64,000 bases of DNA, taken from the NCBI GenBank assembly GCA_963556195.1, contig OY744520.1:147476929-147540928 (forward strand), in the 5' to 3' direction. This DNA comes from Sepiola atlantica (Eukaryota > Mollusca > Cephalopoda > Sepiida > Sepiolidae). The notes under the pieces were generated by a model. That model had not been told where the DNA came from. It saw only the letters and a program-made list of their open reading frames with translations, and made no database searches. Below, in pieces: positions 53,871 to 64,000 of this stretch. The stretch's first letter is position 1; each line of letters starts with the position of its first letter. Made by a program: the position numbers and the translations under genes.

Positions 53871-56800
53871 GTGTGTGTAAAAAGAAATGTGTACCTTATT
53901 TTAGTCAGGTCTTTTTTCTTTTTTTTCTGGCTGTTTTGTCTTTCCTTTATATCTCGTGCTTATTGATGACTGGGCGAATAGTCTTCTATCATGACGGGGA
54001 TTTCGAATCGTATTCAGGAGCTACGGACAAAACGGTTCATATAAGTTGGCACAATAAATAAATAAAAAGTAATCTATTACATGTATTGTGTTGGAAGGAA
54101 AAGTAGAAACCAGGCAGACGGAATAGAATCGGAAAAACAACGAATATATAATAGAAGTCTTTAAAGAGAAAGAGAACAAATAGAAAACCTATTGAAATAA
54201 ATTATAACAATCATGAAACAGAGAATATATATATCGATCAAATTTGAACTACAGAAAAAAACAGAGATTGATTGGTGGGTTTACGGCACCACCCATCGGT
54301 AATTTCATGTCGATACCGTGCATAAGTTTCGTATACAATTGGTTTCTTCTATGGGTGTATATTTTATTAGAAAATAGTCTCTGAACGATTAATTAGTATT
54401 TGCTCCCCCCATTAATCAATCGAAGAATAAAATATGTTTAATCATATCACTCGCACGCCGTTCTGAACATGTACTTTCGAAATGTAGAAATTAAAAAAAA
54501 AGAATTTTCAAAAAAAGCGCTCCCCCAAACGTTTAAACGACACACTGCCTCTCCTTATATTACTATCGTTGTAAAAAAAAAAATAATAATTTAGGTTACA
54601 CTTTTTTTTCCTACATTAAGTTTCTAGAAATTGGTGTTGGCCAAGAAATGGGTGATCATTTTACGTTAAATTTATATAGGAAAATGATTCTCACTCATTT
54701 TAGAGTTTGGAGGTAAAAATAAAAAAATCAGTGACGTAACAGGTAAGTGTCTTTATTTAACCTATATATGGGTCTCTGACACTGTTTACCGTCCGGTTCC
54801 GAGAAGATCTGACAGTAGTGTCAACTAAAGCGCTGATGTGTGTCATATCCAAGATGGTGGGATGATTGCTTGAATAGTTAGTAGGGTTGGGAAATAGGGC
54901 AAGCAGGAGAAAAACGTAAACAGTTCTGGTAAAGATTAATTACCGGGTGGTTTAAGTGGGGTAGAGGCGATCGCTTGTTCAAGGGTGTCCGAGGCAATTT
55001 TATGTTGTGCTCGGGGCAAATTCTATTCAACCCATAGATAGAACCTTGCCATGTACTACTACTTTCGACTAGAATGGGCCTCGGAGTACTGCTAATTAAG
55101 GGGCAACTTCACTCTTCTCAAAAGCTCTCAAATTGGAGTATCACACCCGGATCAACTTTAACGTCATACCCACAACTACTATACACTCATAAACAGATTA
55201 AATTAAAAAAAAATCATGTAGCACAAAATGTTAATTTGTGTGATCATGTCGTCCATTTCAATTTGCCACCCACAAGGGAAACGTTAGACACAAGATCGAT
55301 TTTTAATGTGGGGGGCCACCCTTAACCGGGATTAAAAAAATGTGTTCATTTACTCACTTTCCACTGGACAAAAATTAGATAGTTTCGTGGTCTCACCCAC
55401 AGGAATACTCTTTAGGCGACAGTCAATCCGAAAAGATGAAGTTATGCATCATCTGATTGCTTCAAGATGTTTTTAACGACATTCTTCCCATCGTGATATT
55501 CATCAATTTTCAATCTAAACACTGAACTCTGATGTTAGGACTGATCAAGTGTCATTAAAACAATTATTTTAAAATCTTGTCAAGAAATAAAGTTTCTTTA
55601 CTTTTTTAATATTTAACAAATAATTAACGTAGCATATTAAAATTAGTAAATTTATTTTCCAGTCCAATTTGACAGTTAACATATTTATGAAAAAAGTGAA
55701 ACTTATACGAATAATACGCACGAGGGTTGTTTTTTTTATTCAGAAAAGTTATTTACTTAAACGATTTCAATAAAAAAAACCTTAATCGAGAACTTTCATG
55801 ACGTTGCTTTTAAGTTCAGGGACATTTGAAAATAAAACTCTACGTAGGGGGTCATTTCGACTAGTATAACAAGATATTAACAATATTAAACGTAAAATAA
55901 TACAACATTTTAACGTATATTAAAAATAAAATAGCACGAGATATTAACGATATTAGACGTAAATAAACATAAGAAAGTTAGAGAATAATTTAATTTTAAC
56001 TATAAAATACAAGGAAAAACAGTTACGCAGCTTAGAGTAACAAAAGATTGTGTAGCGCCAAAATGTCAATTGCAGAAATAATTTCTATCTTATTAGAATA
56101 GTGAATTGGTGTATGTCTGTAACTGAAAGTACGTTGTATTTTTCAAATATTGTTATGTAGTGTTATGAAGTGTGTGGGTAGTGTTGAAATGTTTCATATT
56201 CTGCCCGTGGTGCGTCTTCTCGGCTTTAATTGCTTCCCACGCGTGTGGATTGCCCCTTGACTACCCGTATTTGTTCTTTTTCTCTTCATAGCTGGAATTT
56301 TCCTGGTGATAACTGTGGCCGACCTATAATTTTTGAAAAATTAATTAATTTATTTGACAAACAATCACCAGTAAGGTGGTTGCTTTTCTTTTTTCGGTGG
56401 AAGTTGTTTAATCAATTTTTATTTTCTATCATTATTTCATAACTTAAGATTTGCTCCCTTTCATATTTGATTTCCTCTCATTTCTTTCTTAGTTTAAATT
56501 TTACCAACAACGTCTTTTCCCACGTTATTAGTGTTTATGTGCGAAGAGATACTGCTGATAAAACATTCCTTTTTAGTTAACTTCCTGTTACTCATAACAT
56601 TTTAATATTTTCTGTTTCTTTTTTCATATTTTACTGATTATTAAAGGCATTCTTTTCTGATAAGGGTATATGGAATACATTTCTCAGAAGTGTATGCATA
56701 TAAAAAATAAATAAATATAAAACAATTTTGAAAAAAAAAAGATATGTTTTATTTAAAGGAAAAGGAAAAATTAGAGGAATGAAAAAGAATATGCCAACAA

Positions 56801-57100
56801 ATAAAAAAAAATAAGAAAGGAAAATAAATAAATGAAAAAACAGGGGGAGGGAGGTCTCTTAGTCTTGAGCGACAACCTTCCTAGAGCTGAAGTCTTGAAC
56901 AAAATATACGGTTTGCAAACCTGAAATTACTTAAGGAGTAAAATGGGCTCTGCCTATCGCCCGGCCTTTGCACCCCTTCTCTGTCTATTAGCCAGGCGCA
57001 AAGGTATCAGCGCTGGAACACCTCAAAGACACCCATTGATTGACCTTGTTTCCTGGCTAGGACAATGAACACCCTCTCTCTTTCTTTCTATCTGGGCAAC
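53870..57100. other. Unassigned AT-rich to balanced DNA
   Basis: More than 3 kb with no supported gene. Segments near 54780-55330 are less AT-rich and may hold old element fragments. 56700-56840 is A-rich. No tRNA or repeat pair was recognised. Confidence 0.4.
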
Positions 57101-60100
57101 TTGGTGAAAGTATTTTCGTCACTAAGTCTCACATGACTAGTCTGGGTAGCTTTTGTTCCGACAGGTTGATGGTACAGGGTAGACCGGGTGTCTGGCTGCT
57201 GTTTCTGACTGTTAGTACAGGATCCCTTACTCTTAGGTAGCGCTAAGAACGGTTGTATAATATCGTGTATAACTGTACGTGATATGTCGCGCATGGAAAA
57301 GGACCCTAGAGTTATTCCCAGTGGGTAATGCACTAGTCGCGTGAGCTTATTGGCACCAAACAAGCATCCACTTTGTCCTCCCAACTCTATCTTTAAACAA
57401 ACACAGCATTACAAAGTCAAAATCTAAACGAGCCACCCACCAAAAAACATCATCACCTCTGCCTTCACCTAGCATTCACAAATATCCGGGGACTTAGAAC
57501 CAACATTAACGACGTAGATAACATTTCTCCTGACAAACTCCCCGCATATCTTAGCACTAAGTGAAACAAACCTTCAATCCTCAATCTCCTCTCACCACTT
57601 TGACGTGACTGATTATCTCCTCCTCTACTGTTAAGACTCTGACAAACATACGCACGGGCTAAGAGATTATGTTCGGAACACCTACCCCTTGGCTAGAGAA
57701 CATAGGCTAGAATCAGATGACCAAGTTTATATGTGCTTTAGATTGAACCTGCAGCACGGTGTTAGTTACTTATATTTTTTATACCGTTCTCCTTCGACCC
57801 AGGACTATACCCTGCTTAACTGTCTCTGAAAGCATGACTACACCACTCTCACTTGACTTGAATGCCCAATTACATGTATGTGGTATTTTAGTAACTGGCC
57901 GAGGTTCTCCAGTTTTACTGACGCAGCTGGTAACTCTACGTTTAATTTCTACTTAGCTCACTCCCTCTTACAGACTGTCACTTTCCCGAACCGCCTCTCT
58001 GTGGACCAGCAAACCTCACTCGTCGACCTGGTCTTGACTTCAGTACCCGAGGCTTGTGTGACGAGTGCCCATAGACCGTCTTAGAACGCTGATCACATTT
58101 TTGTATTGATTGATATTATCGTAAAAATTCATCTCAAAGCTGATGAGCCGTTGCTCAAAACAACAATATACTATGAGCAGGCTGATTTGGAATCCATCAG
58201 AGATCACATCAGCGACGCCCAATGAAGTAAAACCTTCTAACTCCCTGCTGATCACTGCGCAAATAAGTTAACCGTATTGGGCAAAGCTAGCATTGAAGCA
58301 TATGTGAAAATTCTTCAGCAAACCCAACTCTCGCCAATGGTTCATTACGGAATATACAGCTGCTATTGCTTAGAGGGGCAGCAATCATTCCGATAATTCG
58401 GCCGCCATAAATCAACTTCGAATAGACAGACATTTATAGAGACAAGAAATGATTGTAAAGTAGTAATAGATGAAGCAAAGAGAAGGTATACAGAGATAAC
58501 CAGAAAACGTATTCAGTCACAGAAACTAGGTACTCACGATTTCTGGAAAGTCTACAATAGTGTGGTGAACAATAGAAAGTCCACAATTCCCCTGCTGTCA
58601 AACCACAATGACGTTTGCACGGCAACTGATAGGGCTGAACTACTTGCCTAGCGTTTCGCCTAAAACTCCACTTTGGACTCAGTAAACCACCCCCTTCCCC
58701 AAATTCCTATTGCGGACAGAAACCACACTTGATGATCTGATCATCCTCCCATCTCAGGTCAGGGACATCATAAAAAACCTTGACACCTCAAAAGCGTGTG
58801 GACCTGATCTTATATCAGTAATAGTAATAAAGAAATACTCTGCAGAACTGACCGCTGTCCTCTCCAAACTCTACAACAAATGCTTCACTGAATCTTGCTT
58901 CTCTTTTTGCTAAAAGATTGCCTCTGTGGTACCAGTCTTCAAGCATTCTGGAGATAAAACTAATCCGCAAATGTATCGCCCAATCAGTCTACTGCCGCTC
59001 TTTTCTAAAATCTTTGAATCCTTAATCAATATAGCGATAGTCCGGCACCTCGTTAATGCTAAACTTCTTTCTGGCCGTCAGTATGGATTTAGGTAAGCAC
59101 AATATACTACAAATATCCGAACGGTTATATCTGAACGCATATATCCTACACTGGACAAGGCAAGTGAAGCTAGGGCGGTAGCTCTTGATATATCCAAAGC
59201 CTTTGACAAGGTTTGGCAGAAAGGTCTTCTCATTCACTCATATGGACGTATATTTAATATAGTTTGATCCTTCATAACCAAAAGAAAGATCCAGGTTGTC
59301 CTCGATGGCCGTTACTCCAAACAACATGACACAAATGCTGGTGTACTCAAGGGATCCATTCGTGGACCTCTATTATTCCTGATTTTCATAAACGACCTCC
59401 CTGATGACATTGAGTCTTATATGGGTATATATGCTGGCGACATCACACTTTACTCTCGTCATGTGGGAAAAACGAACACACACATATCCGAGGCAATGGC
59501 TGAATCCTTAGAAAATGACATCTAGTCTGTAGTAGAATGGGGTCCTAAATGGATGGTAACATTTAATGCCGTAAAGACAAAGCTCCTTTTCTTCAATAAC
59601 TAGAAGACACCTCTTGAATCACCGATTGCACTGGAAAAAACACCCTACCTGAGAATCCAACGTTCGAACTCATCGGCCTAACATTCACAGATAACATGAA
59701 TTGGAGCAATTGCTTTGAAGACATTGCAAAGGCTGTCGCAAAGAAGGTGTGCTTCCTCTACCGAGCTAGTAAACTTCTTACACCTGACATTATCCTATAT
59801 CTCTACACCATCCGCCTATGCATGGAGTATAGTTGCCACATCTGAGCTCTCTCTATTAGACAAAGTAAAAAAAAAGAGTTGCCGACTCAATAGGTCCTTC
59901 ACTATCTACAAAGATCCAGCCGCTGTCCAATCGCCGAAATGTTGCATCCTTGTGCCTGTTTTACAAGTACTTCAATGAATTGTGCTCTGATGAACTTGCT
60001 TCCCTGGTGCCCCCTTAACGTAACTACACGTCTCATCCATTCACTGTTAAAGTCTCCAGATGCCAAAGAGCACTATACTCCAATAGCTCCTTTACCCGTG

Positions 60101-60307
60101 CTGCGTTTCTCTGGAACTCCCTTCTTTCTCCCTGTTACCACGACTTTACTTACATGCAAAAATGTAAAACTAATGTAAACAGACATCTCGCTGCACAACT
60201 CACAACTTAGGATGACCCCTAAAACTTACTCCGTAATTCTCAGTAGCCCCTTACGTCTACAGTGCGTCGTGCCTTGTTTGGGTTGAACTATGATAACAAA
60301 AAAAAAC
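57100..60307 (+). pseudogene. Decayed CR1/Jockey-type LINE (endonuclease + RT)
   Basis: The plus strand reads LAFTNIRGLRTNINDVDNIS (57470), LYFLYRSPS (57770), FSNWPRF (57885, for GDFN-like) and NADHIFVLI (58085, the SDH motif), giving an AP-endonuclease. After a linker (FWKVYNSVVNNRKSTIPLL, 58530) the RT has SKACGPDLISVIV (58790), YRPISLLPLFSKIFESLI (58975), GRQYGF (59080), ALDISKAFDKVW (59185), NAGVLKGSIRGPLLFLIFIN (59335) and YAGD (59429) where active enzymes have YADD. The C terminus (59925-60170) ends with a LINE tail and A-run at about 60298. Many stops and frameshifts show long decay. The 5' limit is uncertain. Confidence 0.82.
60243..60307 (+). repeat. 3' end of the decayed LINE
   Basis: AGCCCCTTACGTCTACAGTG, GTCGTGCCTTGTTTGGG and a terminal A-run. 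The related tails at 33291 and 45144 identify this as a shared 3' end used in target-primed insertion. Confidence 0.65.
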
Positions 60308-60324
60308 AGTGAAAGAAAAATATA

Positions 60325-60356
60325 AAACGAGAGAGAAAGAGATAAGGGCGCAGATT

Positions 60357-60418
<62 letters not shown>

Positions 60419-60480
60419 AAGAGATAGAGAGAGAGAGAAAGAGATAGAGAGAGAGAGCGAGGGAGAGAGAGACTGATATA
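60325..60480. repeat. (GA)n-rich region with (TA)n
   Basis: GA/GAAA/GATA units around a short (TA)n at 60356-60376. Confidence 0.95.
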
Positions 60481-60621
60481 TATAGAGAGACAGACAGACA
60501 TATATATATAAATATATATATATATATACAATATATATATATATATAAATATATATGTATATATACATATAAAATATATACATATAAATATATATATATA
60601 CATATAAATATATATATATAC

Positions 60622-60655
<34 letters not shown>
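60480..60655. repeat. Interrupted (TA)n array with CATATAAATATATATA units
   Basis: A ~20-bp unit with ACATATAAATATATATAT recurs three to four times at 60560-60640. Confidence 0.95.
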
Positions 60656-60659
<4 letters not shown>

Positions 60660-60829
60660 AGGCGATCAAAAATAAGAACGACACGAGAAGAATGAATAAA
60701 AAAAATATAATGTTTAATGAGGCGTGATCTCATTGTATTTATTTTATTTCATTTTCATTCCAACATCTTATCTCCGCTACCCCACCCTCTATACACACGA
60801 ACACATTTTCTCACGTGCCTTCAATGACG

Positions 60830-61400
60830 TCCCACGTCCGGCCCGGTCAGGCCATTCCAGCTCTATTGTTTTCCGTCTTTCTTGAATGCCATCGTTTGAT
60901 CAGGAAGACAATGAATCCACTCCCTTCACTTTCCCGCCGTGTTTTTGATGTTTTCATTCAACCAATGTAAATGAATTGACCCCCAAAAGAGTCGTGGATG
61001 TCGGCAGTTTAAGAAAAGAAATAAAAAATAAAAGGAAGAAAAAAGTGAGCCATCGATGCGTGAAAGATAGGCCAATCGTATTTGATAGGTTGAGGTATAC
61101 CGGAGAGAGGGTTAAGGGCGCCGGTGGGCGAGCGGGCGAAGTGCGGTAACAGCACTTGTTGAGTTTGAGCTTCCGAAATAGCGTTGCGAAATCATAGATG
61201 ACCAACTAACACGAACGTGGCACTCCCGCTTGTCGTGACAAGCGATCGAAAATAAAACCGGTTGGCGCCTGTCGTGGCGTGATGACATGCTGTTGGCATT
61301 TAACTGGTTCGCATAGATCGGCGGAGCAAACAAGTCGCTAAACTTATGAAGGTCCGCCAAACAAGTTTTTGAAGTCCGTTGGTTTCACGCGTTCGCCAAT
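60830..61400. other. GC-richer, repeat-poor segment
   Basis: Complex sequence with GGCGCCGGTGGGCGAGCGGG near 61120 and an inverted GCTTGTCGTGACAAGC at about 61228. No coding frame. A regulatory element or CpG-containing region is possible. Confidence 0.3.
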
Positions 61401-61791
61401 ATAAAACGCTTGCATTAGCGAAAAATGATTGCATTGTCTAGAATAATTGCGTACTTAAATTGTGTATACTTAACATTTTTATTTCGATTTGTTATTTTAA
61501 ACTTTAAATCTTTCGCTTTTTCCATATTTTTTTTTGTAAACGAAAGGTGAAGTAGTCTACCGTAGAAATATCATTTTCGTGACTAAATGCGTACATTGAA
61601 CTGACACTCCTTAAAAATGTCCGTTCGTGTTTCTATGAATGTGTCTTTCAATTTTGTACTTATTTATTTAAAAAAATATTTTTGCCATTTCTTATGGTTT
61701 AAATTCCTTAAAAAAACACGTCGGTACAACAATTTTACTGGGGTATTAATGGCCTATAGATACTCAAGATAAAATGGAACGTTGCAAATAC

Positions 61792-61965
61792 GGTGTATTT
61801 TAGTTGGGGGGGGGGGATATGTCACGCTATGGCGACATTACTATAATGTTGCAAGCAATTATTTTCTTGCTGCGCATTTACAACGCTGTCAACAAATTTT
61901 GGTCACGATATGAGTTTTTTGTAGCTGATTAAATAACAGCTGGTTGAAATACATCTGTTTAAAAG
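61792..61965. repeat. Direct repeat R-D, copy 1
   Basis: ATATGTCACGCTATGGCGAC, TTGCAAGCAATT and GTAGCTGATTAAATAACAGC. The second copy is 62223-62390. Confidence 0.85.
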
Positions 61966-61977
61966 TGTTCGTTAACT

Positions 61978-61980
61978 TTC

Positions 61981-62045
<65 letters not shown>

Positions 62046-62052
62046 AAGAGAT
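61978..62052. repeat. (GA)n microsatellite
   Basis: GA units with AAAG interruptions, between the two R-D copies. Confidence 0.96.
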
Positions 62053-62222
62053 TTTGTCTTTTGACTTGAAAAAATTAACTGACTATCCAGCTTTCCGAAC
62101 TTATGAACTAGGGACTGCCAATCACTTTTCTTTTGGAATATCGTCCCAGGCCCAAGTATTTCTCCTCATTCGGGAGTTTTTTAAAAAAATTGGATTGGTC
62201 TGTCCACGGCTTTTTTTAAATG

Positions 62223-62390
62223 TCGTTTTATTTTAGTTGAGAGGATATGTCACGTTATGGCGACATTGCTATACCGTTGCAAGCAACTGTTGCCTGGTTG
62301 CCCATTTATAATGATGTTACCAAAAAAATTGATCACAGTATGCATTTTTGTAGCTGATTAAATAACAGCTGTTTAAATAAATGCTGGTTA
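62223..62390. repeat. Direct repeat R-D, copy 2
   Basis: ATATGTCACGTTATGGCGAC, TTGCAAGCAACT and GTAGCTGATTAAATAACAGC in the same order and spacing as copy 1. Confidence 0.85.
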
Positions 62391-62965
62391 AATAATGTCA
62401 GAATAAATGTGTCAATGTTGTTTTCTAACTGAGAATAAATAATCTTAATGACGAATTGACATACAAAAACATTTGGACTACTGAACAATTTGAGTATTGC
62501 TTTTTTTTTTCAAGTATTCACTTCCAAATAACAGATGCTTTTATTTTTATTTTTATTTTATGTTGTCCTGACGTGTTTTTAGATAACTTCCACCCTGATT
62601 TTACGCCCCCACCTCAACATAAGAAACTTCACCTTTGCCCCTTATTTTGTTTTTTTTATTTCTACTTTGTTTTACTTTATATAATATTTTCAAAGTTAAG
62701 TGTTGCCAATAATATTTACAAATACATTATCGGCTTCCCCATCCTCTGATGAGAAGAATTTATCTTTGAAAATCCATGGATTAAGGATATGAGGCTCCCT
62801 GCTCTGAACTTTTGATGTTTTAATAAATATTGAACTTTTACAATTATTTATTCTCATCTTTTACCTCTAAAATAAATTGCTCAATTAAATATTTTGAGCT
62901 TTACACTATCACGATAGATTATTATTATTAAACGATACTTCAATTATCGTTATATAATTCAACAT
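62390..62965. other. AT-rich unassigned DNA
   Basis: T-rich frames are compositional. No supported feature. Confidence 0.4.
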
Positions 62966-62967
62966 TT

Positions 62968-62969
<2 letters not shown>

Positions 62970-62998
<29 letters not shown>

Positions 62999-63180
62999 CT
63001 ATATATGTGTGTGTGTGTGTATTTATATATAATATGTATATATGTATACATATACGTATTTATATATAATATGTATATATATATATAATATGCATATATA
63101 ATATATACATAAATATATATATGTGTGTATGTGTGTGAATGCACATTTATAATACGTATATATATATATATCTATTTATA

Positions 63181-63212
<32 letters not shown>

Positions 63213-63262
63213 ATATGTATGTGTGTGTGTGTGGATATATATATATATATATAATATTTAGA
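62970..63262. repeat. Mixed (TA)n/(TG)n array
   Basis: TA runs with (TG)n at about 63007-63020 and 63198-63231 and ATAATATG interruptions. Confidence 0.96.
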
Positions 63263-63264
63263 GA

Positions 63265-64000
63265 GAGAAAGAAATATAAAGCGAGAGAGAGCGGTAAAAA
63301 AAAAGAGAGAAAATGTATTTATGAAATGTCCTTTCGGTCGTTTTTCCTATTTACGATTCCATTTAAAAAAGGCAAATGTTCAAAGTCAGAAAGAATCCGT
63401 CCAAATTTCTTTCCCTCCGAACAGTTTTTATTGCCCTCTGGTTTGTGTCTTTCTTTCTTTGTGTTCGTATCAACAAAGTGAAAAGGAAATTAGAAGATCA
63501 TGCGCAATGAAATGGAGTTTATGTTGACAATCCGACACACATTTCATGATTATGAATGCGCAGTGAATCAGAAAATAGAGGCATTTGGCTCATCACTGAA
63601 CAAGACTCTCTTTTGTTCGTTCTTTAATAATAAAAAAAACTAGTTACTGTTGCTTCGTTGCATTTCCATTTAAACATTCAAAACAAAAGCACCTTTATTA
63701 CATTCTGTATTCCCGCTTTTCTTTCTTTTCTTCCTCTTTTCTTTTTTCTTTCTTTGAAACCCGTGATTTTCTTCCCCTACCACTCGATTTTTATTTGCTT
63801 ATTTCTAAAGTATCTGTTTTAAACTAAGTTTTGTTCGTACCAGTCGATAATTAGTCTGACAGTGGCTCTTTTGCTGTCAGACTGAGGTAGGGGTTCGTTC
63901 AGTCCTAAGCAGTCTACTCTCCTAGGCTTTACTTTCTCTTTTAGAAGGTCGTAGTTTATTGCTAATCGTCATAGGTACCCCCACACAGGAATGTCGACGG
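63265..64000. other. Unassigned DNA to the window end
   Basis: A short GA-rich start, then mixed AT-rich sequence with C/T-rich 63710-63800. GTCTGACAGTGGCTC and TGCTGTCAGACTGAGG near 63853-63885 form a small inverted pair. Confidence 0.4.

Noticed and set aside
60226..60733. Leu/Ser/Tyr-rich minus-strand frames of 111-152 codons
   Set aside because: Encoded by (GA)n and (TA)n microsatellites.

Overview
The window looks like repeat-dominated, AT-rich animal DNA from an intergenic region or a large intron. I found no intact host protein-coding gene. The very high density of (TA)n microsatellites, tRNA-derived SINEs that end in (TA)n, and a family of degenerate LINE, Penelope-like and FEN1-like sequences together suggest a cephalopod mollusc, most likely an octopus. 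That assignment is an inference from style and was not tested by any search.

Layout. 1-960: tRNA-derived SINE pieces arranged tail to tail around (TA)n tracts. 960-7200: low-complexity DNA, a LINE 3' fragment (3355-3575), a 35-bp GC-rich minisatellite (4765-5262) and two inverted copies of a GC-rich repeat. 7480-11640: a nearly complete non-LTR retrotransposon on the minus strand (AP-endonuclease, reverse transcriptase, C-terminal C2H2 finger), broken only by one in-frame TAG. 11640-22500: (TA)n tracts, foldback elements and dispersed repeats. 22500-26040: a hairpin MITE, a Penelope-like GIY-YIG fragment, a mariner-type MITE, a palindromic SINE-tail repeat and two arrays of a GACAGAC-containing repeat. 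26040-35400: mostly AT-rich single-copy-looking DNA with paired dispersed repeats. 35400-43000: two more Penelope-like fragments, a LINE 3' fragment, long degenerate TA arrays and an 84-bp perfect palindrome. 44560-45480: long polypyrimidine tracts. 45490-46690: the largest GACAGAC array. 47754-48425: a TIR element split by a foldback repeat. 50831-53044: a two-exon, frameshifted pseudogene of a FEN1/XPG-like PIN-domain family, minus strand. 57100-60307: a heavily decayed CR1/Jockey-type LINE, plus strand. 60307-64000: microsatellites, a direct duplication and moderately complex unassigned DNA.

The strongest theme is structural. At least ten inverted-repeat or foldback structures sit next to (TA)n arrays, several formed by tail-to-tail copies of (TA)n-tailed SINE sequence. 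If transcribed, these would form long double-stranded RNA, which matters in a lineage known for extensive A-to-I RNA editing. Coding material is all from selfish elements or a broken gene: one LINE close to intact, one old LINE, several LINE 3' ends, three Penelope-like fragments with GIY-YIG endonuclease, and the PIN-family pseudogene.
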